A stretch of DNA of 64,000 nt from Corallium rubrum (taxonomy: Eukaryota > Cnidaria > Anthozoa > Scleralcyonacea > Coralliidae): NCBI GenBank assembly GCA_964035015.1, contig OZ036016.1, positions 1,585,330 to 1,649,329 on the forward strand, written 5' to 3'. Position 1 is the stretch's first letter. Each line of letters opens with the position of its first letter. Below the pieces are notes generated by a model that did no database searches, was not told the DNA's origin, and saw only the letters and a list, made by a program, of their open reading frames with translations. The position numbers and the translations under genes are program-made. Shown one piece after another: positions 44,780-56,808 of the stretch.

Positions 44780-46935
44780 CACGCGCGGGGTACATGGTCG
44801 CCGCTGACCATAATTATCGCGTCACTCGAAGGTTCTGCTAGCGGATCCGTTTCTTGGTTCTTTCCCCTTGTTGGGTCGTAGGCTATCGTTGGTTGGGGTT
44901 CAGCCTTAGTTTTCGCTTGGTCTATCTAATCTTATTTCTTAGGCTCCGGTTCGCGGGTCCCCCACTTTATTGCAACAGTTACTACCGAGCTCCAACTACA
45001 TCCGGACCGCTTGAAGGTGGTTATGTTCTCAACGGCATTGCTCATGGTTTGAGATTGGGTTCAACCCCTCGCTCCTCTGACTTCAGCACGTAAGAACAAA
45101 GCTTCAGCCTATGAGCACCCTGAGTTTGTGGATGCCTATTTAAATAATGCAGTCGCCTTGGGTGTTATTCCGAAAGTTGGTCATCCAGGAAGTGGCGGTT
45201 GATTTTGGATCTTCCTTCCCCACATGGGTTTGTGTTTATGATGGTACTGATCCGGAACGGTTTTCTCTTCAGTACATTAAGTTCGACGATGTAATCGTTG
45301 GTTCGGCACTTGGTTGGGGGGCTTTGATGGCCAACGTTCAAGTGCTTATCGGAATGTAGCTGTCCTACCTTCCCACCGGCTTTGCTTGCCATGAAATGGC
45401 GAGGCAAAAAATTTACGTTGATCTCACCTTACCGTTTGGCTTACGTTCGCTCCCCCCCCCCCCTTTATCTTCAATTCGGTGGCTGACCTTGTCGAATGGA
45501 TTGCACTGCAACTACGCTAGTCCTGATCTTTTGCCTTATCCCGATGATTTAACTGCTGGTCCTCCGCAGTCGACCTTCTGTGCTCGTAATTAGCAGTTGC
45601 TCGTCGGTCTGTAAGAATTATGGTTTACCTTACACCCCGTTAATTCCGTTTTACACCCCGGTTATTCCGTAGGTACCACCACGTGTCTAATTGTTCTCGG
45701 CATCGAGCTTGATTCAGTCCACCAGATCGCTCGCCAACCTGGGGTCAAACTTGCGGCTCTCAAACAACTCCTCGTTGAATGGAGGCAGCGGAATTGGTGC
45801 ACGAGGACAGCTAGAATCCCTAATCGGGAAGTCCACCACGCGTTCTTAGTCGTTTGGCCGGGACGTACCTTTCTACGCCGTATGATCAATTTGCTTTACG
45901 CATTCCGCAGTCGTAATCATCCGATTCGTCTTAACGTAAAATTTCGGCTTGATCTGCAGTGGTGGTGTGACTTGCCTCCCAGGGCTCGTTCCTTTGGCTG
46001 ATCTACATGTTACCTCGGACGCGGCCGGATCTATCGGTTACGGTGCTGTGTATCAGTAGCAGTGGTTAATCACAAGGGGTTACCATCTCAGGTCCCACTG
46101 TCCTTCGCCATAAAGAGTTTTTCCTGTTGTGATAGCTAACCGCTCAGTTGTGGGGCTCCCAGTGGGCTCGTCTACGCGTTTGCTTTCATCTGGATAATTT
46201 GTCCGTTGTTCATATTCTGAATTCCCACACCTCGAGGGATTATCATATCATGCACCTCTTGTGTTCCCTCCTTGGGTAGCCGCTCGCTTCAACTTTATGT
46301 TTCAGGCTCAACATATCCTTGGCCTAAACAATCTCGTTGCGGACGCACTTTCCCGTTTTAATTGGCAGGCGTTCCACCAACTCGCCCGACTGTGCTCCAT
46401 TACCATTCCCAATTCCAGACTGGGTGTTGGACCGACTGGATCCCGCAAATTAGAACTACAATGTCACAATTACATGAAACACGGCTTGGCGTCGTCGACC
46501 CACAGGACTTACTCGTCTGCCCAACGGTCGGTTACTTTTCTGCCGTGCTACCAATCGGGTAAACACTAACGGCTCCGCGCTCCCAGCTACCGAATGGACG
46601 CTGTGTCTTTAGGCTACGTGGTTGTCGCGGATGTAAAACCTGTTACGATCAAAGTTTATCTCTCTGCAGTCCGAGCTCTGCATATTGAAAAAACTTTTGG
46701 TGATCCTTTGAAAGGTTGCCTTCGTCTATCACTTACATGTGCTTCTTCACGGAGCGTCTACGCAAGTTGTTCGAGGCAGCTGGTATTACCGGTCATTTAG
46801 GAGCCACAGTTTTTGGATTTGGTGCGGCTACGTCTGCGGCTTTAGCAGGGGTCCCGGAGCACCTGATCCAAACTTGGTACGGTGGACTAGCTCCACCCAC
46901 TTATCTTATTACGGACTCCTCGCACCTTATCTAAC
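44780..46935 (+). pseudogene. DIRS RT-RNase H-tyrosine recombinase, left copy, multiply broken
   Basis: RT pieces lie at about 45100-45600; the active-site YLDD reads YPDD (near 45535) and about 65 bp of the fingers are deleted near 45155. The RNase H part has SDAAGSIGYGAVYQ at about 46015-46055 and NLVADALSRFNWQAF at 46330-46375. The recombinase part (46440-46935) has THRTYSSAQR and AATSAALAGVPEHLIQT, but the HxxR box and the final LGRW..Y are disrupted. Several frameshifts and stops make it non-functional. Confidence 0.75.
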
Positions 46936-47360
46936 ATAGCAAAAATAATTTGCTAAGTGCGACTTTAAGCAATGTGATTAGTAGTTCGAGGTTGTTCCTT
47001 CGTCTGTCTTCTTCGCATGTCTGCCCAGTTGTGGTAGGTGCCGGTATACTGTGGCCCGTTGGACAGCGGTCAGTTGTTGGAGATAGTGCCATGGCAAACT
47101 GCCAAGGCACTTCTTCTTCAGGAAGGGACTGACCGTCTTGGTGGTCTGCCTTGGCAGAGTTGTCATGGCAAACGCCTATTGCTTCTCTGATTACCCTAAT
47201 TGCTATTGCTTAGTTTGCTGGCTATTTGCTCATGGCCCAATTGCTTACAGTTACTTTGCTTGTTAACAAGGCTAGATTGCTGACTAGCCTGGGCTAGATT
47301 GCTGACTAGCCTGGTCACCAGCGGCACCTACCTCCAAACAACGCATATTCTGCAGTTAAC

Positions 47361-47463
47361 TGCCTATATATATAGAGCAACGTGAATTTCCTTCTACCTC
47401 ACTTCGTTCATACGAAGGAAAAACATTTTCCTCCTACGTTTCGAGCGGAGCCCTTCATATAAT

Positions 47464-47521
<58 letters not shown>
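47361..47521. mobile_element. Penelope-type remnant and AT array at the palindrome centre
   Basis: The minus strand has ATGAAGGGCTCCGCTCGAAA then CGTAGGAGG, the motif found at Penelope-type termini, next to a (TA)n run at 47468-47521. It sits exactly at the dyad of the DIRS palindrome. Confidence 0.55.
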
Positions 47522-47525
<4 letters not shown>

Positions 47526-47999
47526 CTGCAGAATATGCGTTGTTTGGAGGTAGGTGCCGTTGGTGACCAGGCTAGTCAGCAATCTAGCCCAGGCTAGTCA
47601 GCAATCTAGTCTTGTTAGCAAGCAAAGTAACTGTAAGCAATTGGGCCATGAGCAAATAGCCAGCAAACTAAGCAATAGCAATTAGGGTAATCAGAGAAGC
47701 AAAGGCGCTTGCCATGACAACTCTGCCAAGGCAGACCACCAAGACGGTCAGTCCCTTCAAGCGCACGACGACAAGTTGTGCGCCTGAAGAGGAAGTGCCT
47801 TGGCAGATTGCCATGGCACTATCTCCAACAACTGACCGCTGTCCAACGGGCCACAGTATACCGGCACCAACCACAACTGAGCAGACATGCGAAGAAGACA
47901 GACGAAGGAACAACCTCGAAATACTAATCACATTTATTAAAGTTGCACTTAGCAAATTATTTTTGCTATGTTAGATAAAGTGCGAGGAGTCCGTATATA
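47522..47999 (-). mobile_element. DIRS-type right copy, 3' segment
   Basis: Mirror image of 46905-47360, including a short insertion/deletion difference (GCGCACGACGACAAGTTGTG present only here). It is continuous with 52482 onward once the 4.5-kb insert is removed. Confidence 0.75.
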
Positions 48000-50218
48000 C
48001 ACAGCAAAATTGAGAATTCTTACCTAGAACATTGATTCTCATTTTAAGCAATAATTTTCTTAAAATAAGAAAAATGTTCTTGCCTAGAACTAATTTTACT
48101 TAAAACAAGAAAATTATTTCTAACCAAGAATATATCTTACTTAAAGCAAGAAAATATTTTCTTGACAAGAATAAATCAAGAATTGATTTCACTTAAAACA
48201 AGAAAATATTTTCTTAACAAGAATAAACCAAGAATTGATTTTACTTAAAACAAGAAAATATTTTTTGGCAAGAATAAACCAAGAATTGATTTCACTTAAA
48301 GCAAGAAAATATTTTTTGGCAATATTAAACTAAGAATTAATTTTGCTTAAAACAAGAAAATATTTTCTAACCAAGAATAAAACGAGAATTTGTTTTACTT
48401 AAAACAAGAACAAATTTTCTTACCACGAATAAAGCAAGAATTGATTTTACTTAAAACAAGAAAAGTCAAAAAATACGCACCGCGCTTCCGGGGACCGGGG
48501 GAGCGTCGAGGGGCAGTCAATACTTTCTTACCAAAAATTGATTTTACTTAAAGAAAGAAAATATTTTCTTGCCATAAATAAACAAATAATCCATTTTACT
48601 TAAACGTAGGAGAACATTCTCTAATCACATGCGTACAATGATACAGAAATAAGCCAAGAATAAATTTCTGAAATTTATAGCAACGATGATTTTGTTATTC
48701 ACTTGTTCTAGAGCATGAAAATATCTTAACTATTCAACAGATATTTAGTGCAGCGTGCTACACACTATTTATTTGATTAGACACAAAACTGTCAATTGAC
48801 CTAAATATTCTAGCCCATAAGTAGAAATATTGATTTTGCAATGTCCTTATTAAGACCACGCGAGGCTAACGCGGGATAATTATCCCATGATGACGCGGGA
48901 ACCCGGTGACGGCGTGTTTACTGTTTTCGAAGTTCGTTGGCCGTTCACCGTTGGCGATTGTTTGTCATTATGGCTTTGTAATTTATTGCTTGTTTTGTAA
49001 ATGGTTCTTCGCTAGACGTATACAGACGATGGATGCGATCACATTATTGAAGGTAAGTCATAGATTCTTACATGTAAATCAGCAATTTTGTATACTGATT
49101 GGTGATTCAGCAAATGTATGTAGCTTCATTTATTTATTCGCTAGTCGCTACGGAATAGAAATGTTCTTACAAAGATTTGCCGTTTGATCCTTACAAAATA
49201 TGTTTATTTTCTTAGTTGATAAGTATTACAATTGAAGGAGTTACTTATGGTTTGTTTTGGGAATTGACAAATTGTTTGTGTTGATCAACAATTAACGGCG
49301 GCAATTTTGAATACATAACAATGCATAGGTAAAATTCATTTATTTATTAAAAGTCGACCATTTGCTTCCTCTTTTGATGCATACAACTGTTATGTTTCGA
49401 TATTTAATTTAAGAAAAGGCTCTACTGTGTTAACAATACAGCTTGACAACTAGATATTCCTAGACAGCAATGTTCTTTGTTTGGAATCTGGGGGCAAACT
49501 TATTACAGTATATATGGATTGTATGCTATAAACCAGACTGCAAAGAATATTAAACATGTTACCTTTTTGTTTGCATGTTCAGAGTTAATTAAACAAATGT
49601 TCAGCAGTTAATCCATGGTATTGTTGAGATTTAAAAAAATAAGGCTTTTCTTCTGATAAGCTAAATGTAGTCACATGGTTTGCATGAAGCTTCAGCTAGT
49701 GCCAGGCTAAACTTACTATAATTATTTAATTTTGCAATGTATCAGTGCAAACCAAGAAGGGGATACACAGTGTAATGTGTTTGGCTGTATACTAACAAAA
49801 TCTTTGTCTTAGTTTATTAAAGGATTATCAAGACCAAAATCGTGTACCTTAGACTGGAAATGATGATAGTACTGGAACCCCAATTCATGACAGAGCAAAA
49901 TAAATAAAGAGAACATTGTTCTTTGAGTTTAGACGTGTGTGAAAAGATATCAATTGATTTATTGGTTAGTATCTAATGTAAAGTTTTATTTCTTAACAGT
50001 TCTGTAGTTATCACATTCATGCACACGTTTACAAATGATGGTTCAAAATTGAAGCTTTCAACTGTTTTGGATTAAGAATTTGTTAAAAAATTATGTGTCT
50101 AGTAGTGCAATATATAGTTTTCATACTAAAACTTTAATCAATTAAGGCCACTACTTGTTGCATATTAGTTTCTCATTTTCCCACTCACATTTTTACAACT
50201 ATTCCAGCCCAACTCAAG

Positions 50219-50221
<3 letters not shown>

Positions 50222-50260
<39 letters not shown>

Positions 50261-50262
50261 TA
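50222..50262. repeat. (TTA)n microsatellite
   Basis: Trinucleotide run inside the 4.5-kb element. Confidence 0.9.
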
Positions 50263-51815
50263 TTATTATTAACACAACCATGAGGAAACCTCGGCTCAGA
50301 AATCACAAAGGAGCCTTGGGTGTCATTTGGTGTGGTCATGTTTTTTCATGTGCATGTCATATGCCTGTATTTTTAACATACTGTGGTACTTAGTTCTGCT
50401 TTTCAATGTACTGTACTGCCCCAATAATGGGTTAATGGTAATGGCTGCCCTCCCGCATGAACTTTTGGTAAAGTCCTGGATGAGAAACTAATATATATGC
50501 AACAAATAGCTGCCTAACATGAAATTCATTAATCCTGGGGGTATTCACATATGCTGAAAAAATTAAGAAACATGTACATGGACTGAGATGTGCTGTATAG
50601 GCTTGTAGCAACTACATGCAAACTTTATCCTACCAGTGTCAGCACATTTCTCAATAAAGAGGTTATAATAATCATAGTGATGAAATCACATTTTAATTAG
50701 AGGTGCTACATGTATTGTTACCACATTTTAGTTAAAATATCTAGTGTGGAAAGATTATTAGATCTTTATTCAAGAATTTTCACACCATAGAGCTTTTTCT
50801 TTAAAAATTGAAAACTAAAAAGGTTTCCATAATTTAAGTTATACTTATAACTGGACTTAAGTATGTAACTTGTTATATGATAGACTGGAGTATCACTTCT
50901 ATCTGTCAGGGACTGATCATTTTATTTATTAATATGTGATTATAACTGGGTCAGGTAAAATTGAGCCTATACCGGGTTCCAAATTACTTGTTGCTTGATT
51001 GTCCCGGAGCAACCAAAGTTTTACTTGGGCAAATAGATTTTGGCTTTTGGTTAATCATGGAGTGATTTTAATAGCTCATGAATTAACCACCCAATGCTAA
51101 ATATCAAGAAAAAAGAAATGACTCAGTCAGGCATATGAATAAAAAATATGCAGTGCCTACTGTATTTGCATATGTTGCACAATAAAATACATTTTAAACA
51201 GTTCTATTTAGTGAAAGATAAGATTTTGGTCAACCAACCAAGAATTCTATTACAACCTCACATTACCTACAGTATCATTTGTTTGCTGGTCTTAATTTTT
51301 CCAGCTTGCAGGCTGCAATTTAGACCTGCCATATGTATTTACCACTAACGCTTTTATCTGTGCTTCCCACTTAAGTTAAACCTTTATTTTAATATTACTT
51401 TTGACTTTTTGTAATGTTAAGATGATGAGCAACTTGACAGGTGGCTGTGGAAGTGGTCTAGCTTTACCCCTGGTCTTACGGTGTCTGGTTGTGGAAGGCA
51501 AATCCTGTGTATGTTCAAGAAAAGCAAAATGTTTGAAGCTGTTGTGACATTATTGGCAATATTCTAGTAATTGGATTTGGCATACACTGTACTGACCTGT
51601 ATCTTCAAGGATGGTGGATGTTGCTGTGAAAGTTGCAAGACCTAATCTTTGGTGACAAGTGTCATCCTGGTGTGATTTCAAATTGGATGTTACCAAAACC
51701 CTGAATGACTTGCAAAAGTATTGCTCTCGTGGAGAATGTTAGAACATTCGTATGTATAATGTCTGCATGTTTTTTATATAATTAATACTGTTAGTATTCT
51801 TAAATTTAACTTTCT

Positions 51816-51950
51816 GTAGACATGTTTTGGTAAACTTATGCCAGTGCAAGATATGAAAGAATTATTTTGATAAATATTTAAATAATTATTCTTATATTCT
51901 ATTGACAATGGCATAAGTTCCCAAAACATGTCTACTGTACATTAAAAAAA
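51816..51950. repeat. Foldback inside the 4.5-kb element
   Basis: GTAGACATGTTTTGGTAAAC then TTATGCCA, and the near-complement at 51908-51940. The words ACATGTTT...CTTATGCCA also occur at 27950-27975. Confidence 0.65.
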
Positions 51951-52481
51951 TTTGTCATTTACTTGAAGTATATAGTAACTTTAGTGCTCTTAAGAACACA
52001 TGGAAATAACTAATAAATAATGCAACTCAGTACATGTACATTTAATTTTTTCTTAAACCAAGAATTTTCTTGTTTCTTAAAACAAGAACCATTCTAGAAT
52101 CAGTGCTAGAAAATTTTACTTACTTGCAGACTATTTTTACTCATTTCAAGTAAAAATATTCTTTATGAAATTCTAGTCTAGAATAATATTCTTACTATAC
52201 TGACAAGAATTATTTTGCTTGTTTTAAGCAATATGTTACTTAAAACAAGTAATTTTTTGCTTGAAACAAGAATTGCACAAGAATATTATTTCTTATTTTA
52301 AGTAAAATTATTCTCGAAAAATTCTAGGTAAGAATAATATTCTTGACAAGATTCTTGACAAGATTCTTGGTAAGAATATTATTCTTACTATACTGACAAG
52401 AACAATCTTACTTGCTTTAAGCAATTGTTTGCTTAAAACAAGTATTTTTTTTCTTAAAATAAGAATCAGGATTTTGCTGTG

Positions 52482-55427
52482 TAAGATAAGTAGGCGGTGC
52501 TAGTCCACCGTCCCAAGTTTGGATCAGGTGCTCCGGGACCCCCGCTAAAGCCGCAGACGTAGCCGCTCCAAATCGAAAAACTATGGCTCCTAAAATGACC
52601 GGTAATACCAGCTGCCTCGAACAACTTGCGTAGACGCTCCGTGAAGAAAGCACGTGTAAGTGGTAGACGAAGGCAATCTTTCAAAGGATCACCAAAAGCT
52701 TGTTCAATATGCAGAGCTCGGACTGCAGAGAGATAAACTTTGATCGTAACAGGTTTTACATCCGCGACAACCACGTAGCCTAAAGACACAGCTTCCATTC
52801 GGTAGCTGGGAGCGGGGAGCCGTTAGTGTTTACCCGATTGGTAGCACGGCAGAAATGTAAAACGACCGTTGGGCAGACAAGTAAGTCCTGTGGGTCGAAG
52901 ACGCCAAGCCGTGTTTCATGTAATTTTGACATTGTAGTTCTAATTCGCGGGATTCAGTCGGCCCAAGAGCCAGTCCGGAATTGGGACTGGCAATGGAGCA
53001 CAGTCGGGTGCGAGTTGGTGGAACGCCTGCCAATTAAAACGGGAAAGTGCGTCAGCAACGAGATTGTCTAGGCCAGGGATATGTTGAGCCTCAAAAATAA
53101 AGTTGAAGCGAGCGGCTACCCATGGAGGGAACGCAAGAGGTGCATGATATGATAATCCCTCGAGGTATATGAACAAATTATCCAGATGAAAGCAAACGCG
53201 TAGACGAGCCCACTGAGAACCCCACAAATGAGCGGCTAGCTATCACAACAGGAAAAAACTCTTTATAGGCGATGGACAGTGGGACCTGAGATGGTAACCA
53301 CTTGTGATTAAACCACTGCTACTGGTACACAGCACCGTAACCGTTAGATCCGGCCGCGTCCGAGGTAACATGTAGATCAGCCAATGGAACGAGCCCTGGG
53401 AGGAGGAAATTGATACCATTCCCTTCCTCAGCAAATCACACCACCACTGAAGATCAAGCCGAAATTCTACGTTAAGACGAATCGGATGATTACGAACGCG
53501 GAATGCGTAAAGCAAATTGATCATACGACGTAGAAAGGTACGTCCCGGCCAAAGGAGTAAGCAAGCGTGGTGGAGTTTCCCGATTAGGGATTCTAGCTGT
53601 GTCCTCGTGCACCAATTCCGCTGCCTCTATTCAACGAGGAGTTGTTTGAGAGCCACAAGTTTGGCCCCAGGTAGGCGAGCGATCTGGTGGACTGAATCAA
53701 GCTCGATGCCGAGAACAATTAGACACGTGGTGGTACCTACGGATTAACCAGGGTGTAAAACGGAATTACCGAGGTGTAAGGTAAACCTAAATTCTTACAG
53801 ACCGACGAGCAACTGCTAATTACGAGCACAGAGGGTTGACTGCGGAGGACCAGCAGTTATGAAATCATCGAGATAATGCAAAAGATCAGGAATAGCGTAG
53901 TTGCAGTGCAAATCCATTCGACAAGATCAGCCACCGAATTGAAGATAAAGGGGGTAAGGTGAGATCAACGTAAAATTTGCCTCGCCATTTCATGCCAAGC
54001 AAAAGCCGGTGGGAAGGTAGAACAGCTACGTTCCGATAAGCACTTTGAACGTCGAACTTGGCCATTAAAGCCCCCCGACCAAGTGCCGAAACCATCACGA
54101 ATACATCGTCGAACTTAATGTACTGAAGAGAAAACAATTCCGGATATATACCATCATTAACATTAACCCATGTGGGGAGGAAAGATCCAAAATCAACCGC
54201 CACTTTCCTGGTTGACCAACTTTCGGAATAACACCGAAACCGCTAACGTGTAATTCCGCAACTGGAGGATTATGAAACGGACCTGCGACCCAGCCCAAGG
54301 CGACTGCATTATTTAATAGGCATCCACAAACTCAGGGTGCTCATAGGCTGAAGCTTTGTTCTTACGTGCTGAAGTCAGAGGAACGAGGGGTTGAACCCAA
54401 TATCAAACCACGACCAATGCCGTTGAGAACATAAACCACCTTCAAGCGGTCCGGATGTAGTTGGAGCTCGGTAGTAACTGTTGCAATTAAGTGGAGGACC
54501 CGCGAACCCGGAGGCAGGGAGCCTAAGAAATAAGATTAGATAGACCAAGCGAAAACTAAGGCTGAACCCCAACCAACGATAGCCTACGACCCAACAAGGG
54601 GAAAGAACCAAAGAAACGGATCCGCTAGCAGAACCTTCGAGTGACGCGATAATTATGGTCATCGGCGACCATGTACCCCGCAACGTAAGTCCTGACTGTG
54701 CGGAAGAAGCTTGTATCTGTTGTTTATACGGAGATTAAAGCTAACATTAATCATTCAAGTAATCATTCTTGACGTGTTCGACGCGAGAACATAAGCAATG
54801 GAAAGGTGCTACCATGCTACTATTGAGTATAGGCTATACGGCTAAACTGGCATCTGAATTACCGGTTGCAAACATGCCAAGAATTGGCAAGAATTCGGAT
54901 GCTAAGCTAGAGGCTAACCATATAAGACTAGAAAACCGCATTAATGGAACGGCGCACACCTTAACAAGATAACCTATAATCATTACCCCCCCCCCCAACA
55001 TGCAGCTACCCTAGGGCTCCCCCCCCCCCCCATCTAACTATCCGAGAACCGAATGTGTAACAATAAGTGCGGACGACAGAATGTCTGCGAGCAAGCCAAT
55101 TAGAATGATCAGACAGGACTAATTCAACCAACCCTCCAAATATGGAGTTGTTTACGAGCTAAATAAGAACCCGACAGGGGGAGGTAGCAAGCAATAGCCA
55201 AGAACAGACGACAGCTAAGTAACCGTTTAAAAAACAAGAACCCGGCAAATCGAGCTAAAGGATCGACAACACAAGTGGTAGATTAAACGGTATAATCATG
55301 GCCTGCGAACCCAGTCCTTGCAACAGACAATACGGAATAACGTGAATCAAGCTTCAACTATCGCAGTGTCTAGAGGACGAGCCAAGCCAGGAATAGAATA
55401 ACTGAGCTAAAATATCGAAGTCCGAAC
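52482..55427 (-). mobile_element. DIRS-type retroelement, right (minus) copy, main part
   Basis: Mirror image of 43831-46920. It lacks the 219-bp MITE and retains RT sequence deleted from the left copy. Confidence 0.75.
52490..54690 (-). pseudogene. DIRS RT-RNase H-tyrosine recombinase, right copy, decayed
   Basis: The RT keeps KWRLILDLSSPHG and YLDDFITAGPP (minus, near 53890-53860), so the catalytic YxDD is intact here. The RNase H piece has HIPGLDNLVADALSRFNWQA (near 53030-53090). The recombinase end reads GHFRSHSFS...NLGRWTSTAYLSY, with the Arg of HxxR lost and the frame broken. Stops and frameshifts separate the pieces. Confidence 0.75.
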
Positions 55428-55868
55428 AACCCGAACCAGTGCCATAGGCATACTGTAGCAGCAATCTGAACTGAAGCTAAGCTAGAATTGTGATGATAAA
55501 CACGAGCAACCGTCATCGCAACGGACATATATAAGCTACTAGAAATACATGATCGCAACAACCCCTCGCCCACTTTTAATATATACATTTTTGTAAACCA
55601 CCCCAACCACCACACACACACTTTCTGGTTTTGGTTGGGTTTTTTTTGTATTTAAGTCTACCTGTATTATAGTTTTTATATTTAGTCTATGTAATAATAA
55701 AATTAACAGCCTGAAAAATTTTGAATAGAAAGAGAGAAACAAACCAGTATAACTTCAAAGAAAATTCATTGGCAAAGTTCACCCGGCTGTAGTCATGTAC
55801 TGTAGTATTAAGTATTGACACACCGAAAGAGCATACAATGTCAATACAGTGTATTAAAAAAGAAACTA
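55428..55868. other. Gene-free stretch
   Basis: AT-rich sequence right of the DIRS palindrome. Nothing is recognised. Confidence 0.45.
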
Positions 55869-56425
55869 TAGCCCTAAACTAAGACTATAGTCCTAAGTCT
55901 AAGACTGTAGTCGTAAGACTAAATTTATAAGACTATAGTCGTAAGACTAAATTTGTAAGACTATAGTCCTAAGACTAAATTTATAAGACTATAGTCCTAA
56001 GACTAAATTTATAAGACTATAGTCCTAAGACTAAATTTATAAGACTATAGTCCTAAGACTAAATTTATAAGACTATAGTCCTAAGACTAAATTTATAAGA
56101 CTATAGTCCTAAGACTAAATTTATAAGACTATAGTCCTAAGACTAAATTTATAAGACTATAGTCCTAAGACTATATTTATAAGACTATAGTTCTAAGGCT
56201 AAATTTATAAGACTATAGTCCTAAAACTATAAAATTTATGAGACTATAGTCCTAAGACTAAATTTATAAGACTATAGTCCAAAGGCTATAGTCCTAAGAC
56301 TAAGACTTAATAGTCCTAAGACTAAGATTATAGTCCTAAGACTATAGTCCTAATACTAAGATTATAGTCCTAAGACTATAGTCCTAAGACTAAGATTATA
56401 GTCCTAAGACTATAGTCCTAACAAC
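55868..56425. repeat. 28-bp satellite
   Basis: About 14 units of AGTCCTAAGACTAAATTTAT plus AAGACTAT, then a shorter CTAAGACTATAGTC variant from 56280 on. Each unit contains the palindrome GACTATAGTC. Confidence 0.93.
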
Positions 56426-56604
56426 GAGATGAACCAAATAACAAATTTTCATTCAAAATAGATAATAGTGGCCAAGAAAAGACACAAGGCCACGTCAGTA
56501 GCTTAATCCCGACATCCAGGATCGGAAGTGACGTCACGCTATGAACCGGAAGTAAATGTGTATAATGTCAGCACTTATTTAGCCCCCATATGATGTCATC
56601 AGCG

Positions 56605-56720
56605 TACGTACGCGTACGTACAGTACGTACAGCACATCCAGGCCCGGAAGTGACGTCATAGGGGTGTGCGCACAGGCTGACGTCATCATTTTTGCGTACG
56701 TACGCGTACGTACGCGATAT
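56605..56720. repeat. GTAC-rich arrays in left arm
   Basis: Two clusters of GCGTACGTACGCGTACGTAC at about 56605 and 56694. The right arm has the same at 59308-59340 and 59400-59432, with one extra unit in its inner cluster. Confidence 0.85.
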
Positions 56721-56808
56721 CATCAAATTCCCCATAAATTCTTTTTTTTCGGAATAAAGAACACAATGCTTATAGTTTTCATAGAGATACCATTAATACT
56801 ATATAAAT

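Larger units (their letters stand above)
43831..47360 (+). mobile_element. DIRS-type retroelement, left (plus) copy, decayed
   Basis: It is the left arm of the giant palindrome. Order: unrecognised 5' part, reverse transcriptase, RNase H, tyrosine recombinase, then about 420 bp of 3' sequence, the order of DIRS-type elements. Its mirror image occupies 47522-47999 plus 52482-55427. Confidence 0.75.
48000..52481. mobile_element. 4.48-kb TA-flanked element with 52-bp subterminal repeats
   Basis: It begins CACAGCAAAATT and ends AATCAGGATTTTGCTGTG, with TA on each side. Both ends are built of imperfect units of about 52 bp with AAGAAAATATTTTCTTG and ACTTAAAACAAG (48010-48640 and 52020-52470). The 3.4 kb between has no long ORF. 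An exon-like ATGGATGCGATCACATT...AAG|GTAAGT lies at 49029-49060, and there is a TTA microsatellite at 50222-50262. The left DIRS copy lacks the insertion. It is non-autonomous; the superfamily is uncertain. Confidence 0.75.

Noticed and set aside
48906-49187. 93-codon ORF in the 4.5-kb element
   Set aside because: No domain, and a donor-like site interrupts it; it is too weak to call a gene.
43831-55427. A single intact DIRS element with terminal inverted repeats
   Set aside because: Both halves contain the whole RT-RNase H-recombinase order, so these are two copies, not one element with inverted ends.
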